A stretch of 55,889 bases of DNA from CAZTPC01 sp964615565 (GCA_964615565.1 CAZTPC010000005.1:1-55889); one strand, 5' to 3'. Counted from the stretch's first letter, positions 1 through 7,145 are shown. Made by a program: numbers and translations. The notes: generated by a model from the sequence alone, not told the origin.

Positions 1-221
1 ATGCGCATACCAATTCGTTCCACACCTGGCTTTCTTAGTTGGCTTTTTGGCGTAGTGTAATACAGGTCACGGGTAGTGGGTCTGCCGTTTTTCCCAACTT
101 CCTCATGATGCCTATAGCCTTGGCGCCCGAGCTTACCTCGTTCATCTACTGTAACGGCACCAACCATACTCAGTGCTCTGTCATACCTGCTGTGGAATGT
201 ATCAAATAGTGTTTCGCTCAT
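1..221 (-). CDS. Hypothetical protein, 3' end outside window
   Basis: An open frame starts at an ATG on the minus strand at 221 and runs off the window edge, giving 73 visible codons that begin MSETLFDTFHSRYDRAL and end GVERIGMR. The product is polar, rich in Arg and Lys, with no signal peptide or membrane segment in the visible part. I do not recognise a family. No Shine-Dalgarno sequence precedes the start, and the T-tract of the upstream gene's terminator lies only about 12 nt before it, so its promoter must overlap the terminator or it is reached by read-through. Confidence 0.55.
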   Translation of the reverse strand, partial: MSETLFDTFHSRYDRALSMVGAVTVDERGKLGRQGYRHHEEVGKNGRPTTRDLYYTTPKSQLRKPGVERIGMR

Positions 222-232
222 ATCAAAAGTAA

Positions 233-265
233 AACCAAAAAGAAGCAACCCGACAAGCGGGTTGC
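233..265 (-). terminator. Rho-independent terminator of the EF-hand repeat gene
   Basis: On the minus strand a perfect 7-bp stem (GCAACCC/GGGTTGC, 245-251 with 259-265) is followed by a T-rich stretch at 233-244. It sits just downstream of the gene ending at 291. Confidence 0.7.
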
Positions 266-290
266 AAAAAACGACAACAGTTCGGATCTA

Positions 291-593
291 TTACTGAGGC
301 AATTTGTCTTGAATGCCGTCTACTGCAGCTTGTGCGTCGCCAGCGTTAACCTGACCATCATTGTTCACATCAACTGCACCCTGAACAGCTTGTTGTGCGT
401 TACCAATGGCGGCACCTGCATCGGCGGTAGTGACTTGTCCGTCGTTGTTAACGTCTGCTGCGCCCTGTGCGGCACCGGCTACGTTTTGTGCAGCAGATTG
501 TGCATCTGCAGCGTTAACCTGCCCATCATTATTTACGTCGGCTGCGTCCTTGCCTTTACCAAATAAACCCTTTAGTGAATCAAGTAATCCCAT
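291..593 (-). CDS. Small protein with three EF-hand/dockerin-like calcium-binding repeats
   Basis: This 100-residue protein begins MGLLDSLKGLFGKGKD. It then carries three near-identical loops of the type DVNNDGQVNAADAQ, spaced about 29 residues apart and separated by Ala/Gln-rich helices. The D-x-N-x-D-G-x-(V) pattern is that of dockerin type I or EF-hand calcium loops, so calcium binding is inferred. No signal peptide is evident, but the N-terminal GLLDSLKGLFGK is amphipathic and could touch the membrane. The start at 593 is chosen because GAGGG lies 9 nt upstream; an upstream in-frame start would add 29 residues without a ribosome site. A possible promoter (-10 TATACT at 625-630) fits a 25-nt leader. 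It has its own terminator, so it is probably monocistronic. Confidence 0.8.
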   Translation of the reverse strand: MGLLDSLKGLFGKGKDAADVNNDGQVNAADAQSAAQNVAGAAQGAADVNNDGQVTTADAGAAIGNAQQAVQGAVDVNNDGQVNAGDAQAAVDGIQDKLPQ

Positions 594-624
594 AATCGTA
601 CCCTCATTTATTAATGCTATGTCC

Positions 625-653
625 AGTATACACCCCAGGGTGACCGAAATAAA
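625..653 (-). promoter_or_regulatory. Promoter candidate for the EF-hand repeat gene
   Basis: On the minus strand a TATACT -10 (625-630) is preceded by a weak TTTATT -35 (648-653) at 17-bp spacing. The -35 overlaps the upstream terminator T-tract. Confidence 0.4.
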
Positions 654-686
654 AAAACACCGGCGGTACTGTAATAGCACGCCGGT
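651..686 (-). terminator. Rho-independent terminator of the 710-1234 gene
   Basis: On the minus strand the stem ACCGGCG/CGCCGGT (680-686 with 659-665) is followed by seven Ts (651-657). Confidence 0.75.
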
Positions 687-709
687 ATTTTCTCTCGCCT
701 TGTGAATTG

Positions 710-1234
710 TTAATTATTGGTCGAAGACGGTGGTGGACCGTCAGGACCGCCGCGGCCACCGGGGCCGCCATGTCCGCCCATGATGAGGCGTCCATATTCT
801 TTGGCAATGCCATTGTCGCTAAGCCATTTCTCGAAAGCAGTTCGCCCTGTCTCCATTGCGGCTTTTCGTTCGGCATCGGTTTTATCCTTCATGCTGTCAC
901 GATTAGCTTCGCGCAGGGACTGGAGTTCTTTACCTTTAGCAATGAGCTTATCTTCTTGAGCTTGCGTGATCTTCCCATCCTTAACGAGTTGGTCTAGTCG
1001 GGTTTTAACTTCTGCGGTTCGCTCGGCTTCGTGGGCGGACCGATCTTCGTCAAACACCTTCTGGACATCGTCTTTGTTCAGGTTGAACTTGCTTGCTAGT
1101 CTGTCGACAATAGACTGCCCACTGGTACTACTGGTCGTTGCGGCACTAGCTAGACCCATCGTACCAAGCCCTGTTAGACCAACGGTTGCTATTGCGCCGC
1201 CGACTAACAATGACTGTTTAATGCGTTTTCTTAT
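710..1234 (-). CDS. Exported coiled-coil/helical protein, apparently with an AUA start
   Basis: The mature part is a charged helical protein (DRLASKFNLNKDDVQKVFDEDR and onward) with a Lys/Glu-rich centre and a C-terminal Gly/Pro-rich tail (GGHGGPGGRGGPDGPPP). It resembles the small helical periplasmic-type proteins common in CPR and Gram-positive bacteria, but I cannot name a family. The first ATG/GTG/TTG start in frame is a TTG at 1210, which has no ribosome site and would remove the signal peptide n-region. A strong AAGGAGG (1241-1247) lies 6 nt upstream of an in-frame ATA at 1232-1234. Starting there gives M-RKRIKQ-SLLVGGAIATVGLTGLG...ASA-ATT, a textbook signal peptide. I therefore place the start at 1234 (174 aa). 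A base error creating ATA from ATG is the main alternative. Confidence 0.65.
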   Translation of the reverse strand: MRKRIKQSLLVGGAIATVGLTGLGTMGLASAATTSSTSGQSIVDRLASKFNLNKDDVQKVFDEDRSAHEAERTAEVKTRLDQLVKDGKITQAQEDKLIAKGKELQSLREANRDSMKDKTDAERKAAMETGRTAFEKWLSDNGIAKEYGRLIMGGHGGPGGRGGPDGPPPSSTNN

Positions 1235-1386
1235 GCCAAACCTCCTTGGTTAACTAATGATTTATGTGTCGGTCCCGGGCATCCAGTGCCTCTGCACTGT
1301 TTTGTGGCGATGCTTCCCTCGGTTCCGGTCTTTGTTACCGTTCGCCGATAACAACTCCATAGTATCTAGTCAAAATGAAGGTTAGC

Positions 1387-1923
1387 TTAAAACAGCTTGG
1401 CGAGCTTAGTTGCAGTGTTAAAGTTACGGATGGTCATCTGTTTGTAGTATGGATTACCTCCTGCCAGCTTGCCGCCAGTAGTCCTTCCAAACTTGGCCAA
1501 AGATAGTGATTGATACAGTACACCGTCGCCTTGTTTCATTTCTTCAATTTCAGGCTTTAGTCCACCGTATGCTCTGACCACGTCGTTGATCTCATACGGG
1601 TGAATCATCACGATAATGTTGTGTTTCCAGGCAGAATCTTTGCCCCACCAAGACGGTGCATTATCTATTACAGCTTGCCATTCACTCTGTTTATATACGA
1701 CAACATCAGCATTAATCTCAAAGTTTTCACGAATTACTTTGGCTATTAACTCTTCTAATTTGCGCTTGTCTCGCGTATCGGAATCAAAAATAACATTTCC
1801 GGATTGTATGTACGTCTTTACATTATTGAGCTCAGTATCCTCGAGGACTTCACGTAGCTTTGCCATCGGCAGTATGTTTTTGCCTCCAACATTAACGCCT
1901 CGAAGTAGTGCCAGATATTTCAT
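1387..1923 (-). CDS. DUF1697 family protein
   Basis: This 178-residue protein has the hallmarks of the DUF1697 family: the N-terminus YLALLRGVNVGGKN, then KLREVLEDTELNNVKTYIQSGNVIFDS, and a C-terminal FGRTTGGKLAGGNPYYKQMTIRNFNT. Family length is typically 170-185 aa, so it is complete. The biochemical role of the family is not established; it is a small cytoplasmic alpha/beta protein. The ATG at 1923 lies 6 nt after a TACACT -10 (1930-1935) with no Shine-Dalgarno sequence, suggesting a leaderless transcript; a GTG at 1929 is also in frame. It is separated from the upstream tRNA-His by a terminator. Confidence 0.85.
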   Translation of the reverse strand: MKYLALLRGVNVGGKNILPMAKLREVLEDTELNNVKTYIQSGNVIFDSDTRDKRKLEELIAKVIRENFEINADVVVYKQSEWQAVIDNAPSWWGKDSAWKHNIIVMIHPYEINDVVRAYGGLKPEIEEMKQGDGVLYQSLSLAKFGRTTGGKLAGGNPYYKQMTIRNFNTATKLAKLF

Positions 1924-1929
1924 ATACAC

Positions 1930-1935
1930 AGTGTA
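1930..1935 (-). promoter_or_regulatory. -10 element, leaderless type, for DUF1697 gene
   Basis: TACACT on the minus strand ends 6 nt before the ATG at 1923. No convincing -35 is seen. Confidence 0.4.
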
Positions 1936-1951
1936 ATCAGTTTTGACTAAA

Positions 1952-1980
1952 CAAAAAAGCCAGTCTTTGCGACTGACTTT
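1952..1980 (-). terminator. Terminator after tRNA-His
   Basis: On the minus strand GTCAGTC-GCAAA-GACTGGC folds as a hairpin (1959-1977) and is followed by a seven-T tract, placed between tRNA-His and the DUF1697 gene. Confidence 0.7.
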
Positions 1981-1991
1981 TACTATTCATG

Positions 1992-2068
1992 TGGGGTGTC
2001 TGAAGGGTTTCGAACCCTCGACCTCCGGAACCACAACCCGGCGCTCTAACCAACTGAGCTACAGACAC
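1992..2068 (-). tRNA. tRNA-His(GTG)
   Basis: A full cloverleaf is visible: acceptor GTGTCTG/CAGACAC, D-arm GCTCAGTTGGTTAGAGC, anticodon loop TTGTGGT (anticodon GTG) on a CCGGG stem, and T-arm GAGGGTTCGAAACCCTT. CCA is encoded. A G at 2069 (G-1) faces C73, the identity pair specific to tRNA-His. Confidence 0.95.
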
Positions 2069-2080
2069 CACGACCGCAGT

Positions 2081-2109
2081 ATTATATCTGTTAATCGTTC
2101 TTTTGACAA
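2081..2109 (-). promoter_or_regulatory. Promoter of tRNA-His
   Basis: On the minus strand TTGTCA (2104-2109), a 17-bp spacer and TATAAT (2081-2086) form a near-consensus sigma-70-type promoter 12 nt upstream of the tRNA. Confidence 0.75.
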
Positions 2110-2113
2110 CGAT

Positions 2114-2740
2114 CTATTTGCCTAGTCCGGCAACCAAGTTAATGGTCGTGGCAATGATAATCGTTCCGAACAAGAACGAAAAAAGGGCATGGACTAACGC
2201 TGCTTTACGAAACTTCTGATTCTTAAAGGCAGTATCTGATACCTGAAAGGTCATGCCAATTGTGAATGCTAGATAGGCAAAGTCTGCATAGGTTGGAGAT
2301 TCATCTTGATTGAAATCCACTCCACCCTCGGGGGTTGCGTAGTAAATTACTGCGTAGTGTAGGGCGTAGAGAGTGTGGATTACCGCCCAAGATAGCACAA
2401 TACTCGCGATAGTTATGAGTGCCAGGCCGGCCTGTTCACTGCCAGATCCATGTTTTGTTATAACTAAACCAGCAGCGCCAAGGCTTGCAGTTGCTGCAAG
2501 TAGCACTAGGCCATGCGATGTTGCGCGTGTAGGGTCTTCGCGTAGAGCATGCTTTTTGGTCTGTTGCCCATCAAGCCTCCATAGTTTTGGCCAAACTTGT
2601 ATCAAAAACACAACGGCAGCAGTGTCCCACGCAACAAGTGGTGTGAAATATAATTGACCTACTTTTGCTGTAATTACACCGGCAATAACACCGGATATAA
2701 CTGAGGTTAATAATCGTTTACTAGCTTTGTGCGTATTCAT
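2114..2740 (-). CDS. DUF1345 family membrane protein
   Basis: This 208-residue integral membrane protein shows about five hydrophobic segments. It carries the DUF1345 signature seen in PEGGVDFNQDESPTYADFAYLAFTIGMTFQVSDT and the C-terminal KAALVHALFSFLFGTIIIATTINLVAGL. Its family length (200-220 aa) is matched. The function of DUF1345 is not known. The ATG lies 6 nt after an extended -10 (TGCTATACT) without a Shine-Dalgarno sequence, so a leaderless mRNA is likely. The gene runs divergently from the one at 2802. Confidence 0.85.
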   Translation of the reverse strand: MNTHKASKRLLTSVISGVIAGVITAKVGQLYFTPLVAWDTAAVVFLIQVWPKLWRLDGQQTKKHALREDPTRATSHGLVLLAATASLGAAGLVITKHGSGSEQAGLALITIASIVLSWAVIHTLYALHYAVIYYATPEGGVDFNQDESPTYADFAYLAFTIGMTFQVSDTAFKNQKFRKAALVHALFSFLFGTIIIATTINLVAGLGK

Positions 2741-2746
2741 ACTACG

Positions 2747-2755
2747 AGTATAGCA
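2747..2755 (-). promoter_or_regulatory. Extended -10 promoter for DUF1345 gene
   Basis: TGCTATACT on the minus strand ends 6 nt before the start codon at 2740. Confidence 0.5.
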
Positions 2756-2766
2756 AGTTCAGAGTT

Positions 2767-2796
2767 TTGCGTATTGCGTCTACTTATTGTTAAATA
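2767..2796 (+). promoter_or_regulatory. Promoter for the 2802 gene, leaderless type
   Basis: TTGCGT (2767-2772), an 18-bp spacer and TAAATA (2791-2796) precede the ATG at 2802 by 5 nt. There is no ribosome site. Confidence 0.4.
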
Positions 2797-2801
2797 TACG
2801 T

Positions 2802-3557
2802 ATGGCAGGTAAAACACCGGTATATGAGTTTGAATCGCATTCCTTCGAACACCCAACAACCGATTTGCCTCGACTCGAAATGCTAGCAGAGAAGTTACGT
2901 GCTCAATGTACTGGATACGCAATGTTTGGTATGCACGAGTATCTTTTGGAAACTCCTAACGGTAAATCTATCTTGGATCAAGATCATGTCGATGATCGTG
3001 AATTTGCTGAAGCCGTCTTAACGTCAGCCGGCATTGATGATCCAAGGTCCGTAGATAAGATATTTGCCAATATTATCACTGGCTCAGGCGCATATAACTC
3101 CTATCTACAGACTAACCGAGACACGCCGGCAGGTAACTTCCATGCAGACCCAAGACAAGTTGAGGCCGACGGAAAGGTATTATTCTTGCCGCCTCAGGCT
3201 GGACGGTTAGCAATCGCATTATTCGATGATGGGGTGTGGAGCATCGAAGGTGATGTCAGCGTGCCGGCTAGTCGAACAAATCATTATGTATGTGTTGATC
3301 CAGGACTTAGGTCTAGCCAGTACTACGATGGTATGCGTGGCCACCGACAGTTGATAGTTGGTGAAGATGGGCACTTCCTAAGAGGGCCCGCAGATATTGC
3401 CAGGTTCGCAGACAAGCATGGAGCAGTGAGGCATGGACCAGGGCAGTGGCGATACTGGGACATAGAGTTTATCCATATGGCTGGCGAAGTAACTAAGCCT
3501 GGAAGGGTGCAGATTGCGATCGACTTTATGCCGGGCCAGGAACCACAAAATAGATAA
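2802..3557 (+). CDS. Hypothetical protein, possible 2OG-Fe(II) oxygenase-like fold
   Basis: This soluble 251-residue protein has no signal peptide. I do not recognise a named family. The arrangement H114-x-D116 (NFHADP), H225 (IEFIHMAG) and R235 ten residues later (PGRVQIAIDF) matches the iron-binding HxD...H triad and the 2-oxoglutarate-binding Arg of Fe(II)/2OG dioxygenases, and the strand-rich middle fits a jelly-roll. That assignment is inference from residue spacing only. A TTG start at 2787 is possible, but the ATG at 2802 sits 5 nt after a -10-like element. The downstream neighbour is a PadR regulator with its own promoter. Confidence 0.75.
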   Translation: MAGKTPVYEFESHSFEHPTTDLPRLEMLAEKLRAQCTGYAMFGMHEYLLETPNGKSILDQDHVDDREFAEAVLTSAGIDDPRSVDKIFANIITGSGAYNSYLQTNRDTPAGNFHADPRQVEADGKVLFLPPQAGRLAIALFDDGVWSIEGDVSVPASRTNHYVCVDPGLRSSQYYDGMRGHRQLIVGEDGHFLRGPADIARFADKHGAVRHGPGQWRYWDIEFIHMAGEVTKPGRVQIAIDFMPGQEPQNR

Positions 3558-3560
3558 CGC

Positions 3561-3603
3561 TTGACAGTACTATACGTAAAGTACTATACTTGCGGTATAG
3601 TAT
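3561..3603 (+). promoter_or_regulatory. PadR gene promoter with repeated/inverted GTACTATAC operator
   Basis: Consensus TTGACA (3561-3566) is followed after 18 bp by TATACT (3585-3590). The motif GTACTATAC occurs twice as a direct repeat (3567-3575 and 3581-3589) and once inverted as GTATAGTAT (3595-3603). The inverted copy overlaps the start codon and the second direct copy overlaps the -10. This is the layout of an autoregulatory repressor operator. Confidence 0.65.
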
Positions 3604-3973
3604 GAAAGATTCATATGAAAACACCCTTCTTTCCGGATGGGAAGATGTATATAAAAAGAGTCAGCTAACACTTTGGATTCTGCTGGCTCTAAAAGATGCG
3701 CCTAAGCATATGTCGCAAATCAAACAATTTATTGTTGGAATCAGCGGTGATGCTATGGCCGCCGACGATCAAAGCATGTATCGTGCCCTGCGCCGATTCA
3801 AAGATGCACAGATGGTCGACTTTACGCTTCGTGCTGGCACAAAAGGACCAGACTTAAAGCAGTACTACTTAACTGGTACTGGCCGGTCGGTCTTGAGTCA
3901 GTTTCTGGAGCGTAACATCACGACGGTGTTCTATAACAAGCAAGTGCAAGAACTCATACAAGGAGAACAATAG
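3602..3973 (+). CDS. PadR-family winged-helix transcriptional regulator
   Basis: This 123-residue protein matches the PadR domain end to end: GWEDVYKKSQLTLWILLALKDAPKHMSQI (helices 1-2), the recognition region DDQSMYRALRRFKDAQMVDF, and the wing ending in YYLTGTGRSVLSQFLE. PadR proteins are dimeric repressors that often control a co-transcribed membrane or efflux gene. Here the next gene encodes a membrane protein and overlaps by one base (TAGTG), indicating translational coupling. The start is the ATG at 3602; the frame could begin at a TTG at 3590, but that falls inside the -10. The GTACTATAC repeats over its promoter are the likely binding sites. Confidence 0.9.
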   Translation: MKDSYENTLLSGWEDVYKKSQLTLWILLALKDAPKHMSQIKQFIVGISGDAMAADDQSMYRALRRFKDAQMVDFTLRAGTKGPDLKQYYLTGTGRSVLSQFLERNITTVFYNKQVQELIQGEQ

Positions 3974-4920
3974 TGAGTACTACAGTAAACAATGTAACGC
4001 CGGAAACGGTAGACCCAAAGATGGGTCACTTTAAGAAATCATGGCTGCTTGTAAAAGGGTCATGGAAAGCCTTCATGCTCGACAAAGAGTTGGCCAGCCT
4101 GCCGCTGATCAGCGGGCTGCTATCGCTGATAGTCTTCGCCGCAGCGCTTACAGTAGGCATAATTAACCACGAGTCCTTTGCAACGGTCGTTACATCGACA
4201 GACGGCGGAAGCCTAGAGTATAAGTGGCCAGCAGTAGTCACTATGATCATTGTCGGTATTATTACGACTGGTATAAGTATGATCTTTAGCGGTGCCATTA
4301 TCTACGGAGCTCTAGAGCGATTTAAGGGTAACGATCCAACGGTTCGTGGTAGTCTTCGTGCGGCCATGAAACGCGGTGGTTCACTGCTTGGCTTTGGTTT
4401 GTTCTCGTATGCAATCGGATACATTCTTTCATATATCGCGGAGCGCATCCCTTTCTTCGGTGCAAAACTGATTGTATGGTTGGCAAGTTCGGCATGGAAC
4501 GTTGCTTCCTTCTTTGCGGTGCCGGTTATTGTCACTAGCGACAAAGCAATGAATCCTATTGAAGCTTCAAAGCAAAGCATCGCCCTCATCAAGAAAACCT
4601 GGGGAGAAAGCCTGATTATCTCAGCCGGGATTGGATTTATAGGGGTATTAACCTTTATCGTATGGTCTTCCCTGTACACTGGGTTGCTAGTGTTTGCTGG
4701 AGTAGGCCTACATGTTAGCGGATGGGTGATTGGCGGAGGTGCCGTGTTTGGACTATTGAGTTTAGTGGTTCTTGTACTTATCTTTAGTGCACTCGAAGCA
4801 TTTGCGAAAGCGGCTATCTTCCATTATGCAACAACTGGTGAGTCACCAGCAGCATTCGATAGTCGACTTATGCGTCAGGCTTTCACGCAGAAGAAAGCCC
4901 GTAAGTTATTCGGCGCTTAA
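3973..4920 (+). CDS. DUF6159-like multi-pass membrane protein
   Basis: This 315-residue membrane protein has about six hydrophobic segments. It begins with the pattern HFKKSWLLVKGSWKAFMLDKELASLPLISG, typical of DUF6159 proteins, and has the later GALERFKGNDPTVRGSLRAA region. Its role is unknown. The GTG start is fixed by AGGAG (3961-3965) 7 nt upstream, and it overlaps the PadR stop codon by one base. The operon arrangement suggests that its level is controlled by the PadR repressor, perhaps in response to a membrane or envelope signal. Confidence 0.85.
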   Translation: MSTTVNNVTPETVDPKMGHFKKSWLLVKGSWKAFMLDKELASLPLISGLLSLIVFAAALTVGIINHESFATVVTSTDGGSLEYKWPAVVTMIIVGIITTGISMIFSGAIIYGALERFKGNDPTVRGSLRAAMKRGGSLLGFGLFSYAIGYILSYIAERIPFFGAKLIVWLASSAWNVASFFAVPVIVTSDKAMNPIEASKQSIALIKKTWGESLIISAGIGFIGVLTFIVWSSLYTGLLVFAGVGLHVSGWVIGGGAVFGLLSLVVLVLIFSALEAFAKAAIFHYATTGESPAAFDSRLMRQAFTQKKARKLFGA

Positions 4921-4923
4921 TAC

Positions 4924-5496
4924 TTACAACACTGAAGTAAGTTTAGTAATAAGCTCAACAAAGGCTTCTCGGTCTTCGTTGAGCTTATTCTTTGGTGTAA
5001 AAACAATATCAAATTCTGTCCTGAGCGATTCGTCTTCGGACTCCTCTAGGCGTTTGAGTCTAGTCGGATCATCACTGATTCGCCCAATACACACGTGACG
5101 GTCGGTATTGATCCACACGGTTGTGGTAGCTGTGCCATAGAGGGTGGTCATAGGGGTAATTACACTTCGAACAGGTGCTACAGAGCATATAATCGACGTG
5201 CCATCCTGTAGCTTTGCACGCATCTCTTCAACGTCCGACCCATAGTAATTCCCGCCAAACTCAGAGTGGTCCCATTGCTTGGAGTTCTGTCTCTTCGCTT
5301 CGTACTCATTTTTAGTTACAAAGTCGTAGTATAGAGATCCGTCTTCACCATCGCGTCTGGGTCGAGTTGTGGTTGTACGAAGATACTCCAGCTCTGGGAT
5401 GTTAGCCAATGCAGCTTCAAGAAGGGTAGATTTGCCAGCACCGGAGAGCCCGGATATAAATATAAGTCGACCTGACGGCCGGGTCTGTGTTGTCAT
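4924..5496 (-). CDS. Guanylate kinase-like P-loop kinase
   Basis: This 190-residue protein has Walker A GLSGAGKST (16-24), then TTTTRPRR with GEDGSLYYDFVTKNEYEAK and GGNYYGS, which correspond to the GMP-binding and lid elements of guanylate kinase (TTRPpR, Y-F, gNYYGT). The reaction would be GMP + ATP to GDP + ADP. The normally conserved SVSATTR is shifted to RTTTTTR-like sequence, so it may be the cell's divergent GMP kinase or a relative. Its ATG lies 7 nt after the encoded CCA of tRNA-Arg, so it is almost certainly transcribed with that tRNA. It is convergent with the gene ending at 4920. Confidence 0.8.
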   Translation of the reverse strand: MTTQTRPSGRLIFISGLSGAGKSTLLEAALANIPELEYLRTTTTRPRRDGEDGSLYYDFVTKNEYEAKRQNSKQWDHSEFGGNYYGSDVEEMRAKLQDGTSIICSVAPVRSVITPMTTLYGTATTTVWINTDRHVCIGRISDDPTRLKRLEESEDESLRTEFDIVFTPKNKLNEDREAFVELITKLTSVL

Positions 5497-5503
5497 AAAT
5501 AAG

Positions 5504-5580
5504 TGGTGCCCCGGATAGGATTCGAACCTATGACCTTGAGCTTAGAAGTCTCCTGCTCTATCCAACTGAGCTACCAGGGC
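5504..5580 (-). tRNA. tRNA-Arg(TCT)
   Basis: Acceptor GCCCTGG/CCGGGGC, D-arm GCTCAGTTGGATAGAGC, anticodon loop CTTCTAA (anticodon TCT), T-arm ATAGGTTCGAATCCTAT and an encoded CCA are all visible. The anticodon stem GGAGA/GCTCA pairs only at its three central positions; the outer 27:43 and inner 31:39 pairs are mismatched. This is unusual but does not disrupt the rest of the fold. Confidence 0.93.
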
Positions 5581-5604
5581 ATGATGCACGTATATGACCC
5601 CAGT

Positions 5605-5610
5605 ATTATA
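5605..5610 (-). promoter_or_regulatory. -10 element of the tRNA-Arg/guanylate kinase transcript
   Basis: TATAAT on the minus strand lies 24 nt upstream of tRNA-Arg. The -35 (GCATTG at 5628-5633) is weak. It is back-to-back with the promoter of the 5681 gene. Confidence 0.55.
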
Positions 5611-5619
5611 GCCTAAAAC

Positions 5620-5648
5620 TTGCAAAACAATGCCAGTGGCATGATACT
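5620..5648 (+). promoter_or_regulatory. Promoter of the 5681 gene
   Basis: TTGCAA (5620-5625), a 17-bp spacer and GATACT (5643-5648) give a start about 25 nt before the ATG. Confidence 0.6.
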
Positions 5649-5680
5649 TAAACCATTAGGACTTAATCTGAAAGAAGATT

Positions 5681-7078
5681 ATGAAGGTAGATCCAGATCT
5701 CGTATCACCAAAACCGGAGGATGATATCCCCGAGAGTGACTCTCCAGCCGAACGGCCAGTAGCGCCAAGAGTTGGCAAGGAAGAATCAATCTTGCAAGCT
5801 GCGTCAGAAGAACTTACAGAGGCAGAAGCTGCAGAGCCCGACCAGCCATCTCGAACTGTTTCTGTTGGTACACCGATTAAGAAGAGTCATAAAAAGTTAC
5901 TATTATCTGCGCTAGCCGTAGTGATTATCGGCGGACTAGTCGTGGGTGGGCTGATGCTATTCAGGAAGCCAGTAAAGACACCAGTGGTAAAGACTACAGA
6001 ATCAGATGTCACTAGTTCTTCGGCTCAAGAAAACAGGACGTATGTCCCTAATACGGTGGCGTATGCATATCGTGCAAACACAACTGATCCTTACTCTGTA
6101 TACTATCGACCGGCCGCTGGTGGTGAGCGTAAGGAAGTTATGAAGCTCGAACGAGATGAATATACATCTGTTAGTGATGTTGTGGGAAATATAGTCGTGT
6201 TCGGAAGTGATACAAAATTATATGTGAGCGATGATGCAGGCAAGACCTATACAAATGTCTATACGGCAGCATCGGGTGAAGCAATCAATAGTGTTAAAGT
6301 TTCATCTGATCGCACAAAAGTCGCTGTTGCGGTCGTGCCCGACTTCAGTAACCAGAGCAAAGGGCAGGTATTCAGTATTGATTTGAATGGCAAGAATAAA
6401 AAGACATTGTTTGATGACCCGAGCGCTTTGTACTTAATCGGCTGGAATAACTCCAAACAGAAGATTGCTTACTGGCAAGGGTGCTACTCATGTGACGGCG
6501 GACGCACTGGTTGGAAACTTCGTGATCTAAAATCAAAAGCAGTACGTGATTTAGTAAAAGGCGTGGACCCAAAGACATATTATCATCAGGCAGCTATATC
6601 TGATGACATGTCGACACTTATGTATGTGCAATCTACATATGATGCGGCAATCAAGGTAAGTGATCCGCCCGGCTATTATTCAGCAGCACCTTACAAAGTA
6701 ATGAAGGCCGATCTAACTACTGCAGATAACTCCGGCATCGACATTGCAACTGTTGGCAAAAAGCAAGAGAAGAATAGTAACGGGACCGACAAGATCAGAC
6801 GTTTTAGTCTTGGTTTCCTGGCAGGCACAAACGACGGATACTACGCCGAAGGTAATAAGATTAATCTGGTTAGTACCGAAGGAACAGTAGTGTTGTATCA
6901 GGCGGACCAAGACATTTCGGCAGTGCATTATGCCAGCGACAAGGCAGTTATTGTCTCTACGGGCGACATATCATCCGCAGACTTCTTGCTCAGCAACTAC
7001 GACCTAGTAGCCAAGAAATCGACTCAGATATTCCAGGGCGATGCCAATACAAGTGTGTTCGGCGTCTCAACTAAATAA
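5681..7078 (+). CDS. Single-pass membrane protein with extracellular beta-propeller-like domain
   Basis: The 465-residue product has an acidic cytoplasmic N-terminus (about 70 aa, rich in Glu/Pro). One membrane helix follows, preceded by KKSHKK (LLLSALAVVIIGGLVVGGLMLF, roughly 73-94), then a large exported domain. The exported part has repeated strand motifs (VVFGSDTKLYVSDDAGKTYT; VKVSSDRTKVAVAVVP; LIGWNNSKQKIAYW; AAISDDMSTLMYV) like the blades of TolB/WD40-type propellers. A type II orientation with the propeller outside is inferred. A close CYSC pair (WQGCYSC) could form a disulfide. I do not know the binding partner. It has its own promoter and is followed by a convergent gene. Confidence 0.75.
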   Translation: MKVDPDLVSPKPEDDIPESDSPAERPVAPRVGKEESILQAASEELTEAEAAEPDQPSRTVSVGTPIKKSHKKLLLSALAVVIIGGLVVGGLMLFRKPVKTPVVKTTESDVTSSSAQENRTYVPNTVAYAYRANTTDPYSVYYRPAAGGERKEVMKLERDEYTSVSDVVGNIVVFGSDTKLYVSDDAGKTYTNVYTAASGEAINSVKVSSDRTKVAVAVVPDFSNQSKGQVFSIDLNGKNKKTLFDDPSALYLIGWNNSKQKIAYWQGCYSCDGGRTGWKLRDLKSKAVRDLVKGVDPKTYYHQAAISDDMSTLMYVQSTYDAAIKVSDPPGYYSAAPYKVMKADLTTADNSGIDIATVGKKQEKNSNGTDKIRRFSLGFLAGTNDGYYAEGNKINLVSTEGTVVLYQADQDISAVHYASDKAVIVSTGDISSADFLLSNYDLVAKKSTQIFQGDANTSVFGVSTK

Positions 7079-7145
7079 CCCAGCATAGTAATTTGTACCC
7101 TGCTTGTTCGCAAAGCTGCGCTGGCGCCCTCTCTACTAGCTGTTG

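Noticed and set aside
1943..2125. Open frame on the plus strand reading CLKGFEPSTSGTTTRRSNQLSYRH
   Set aside because: It is the antisense of tRNA-His; such frames commonly arise from tRNA sequences.
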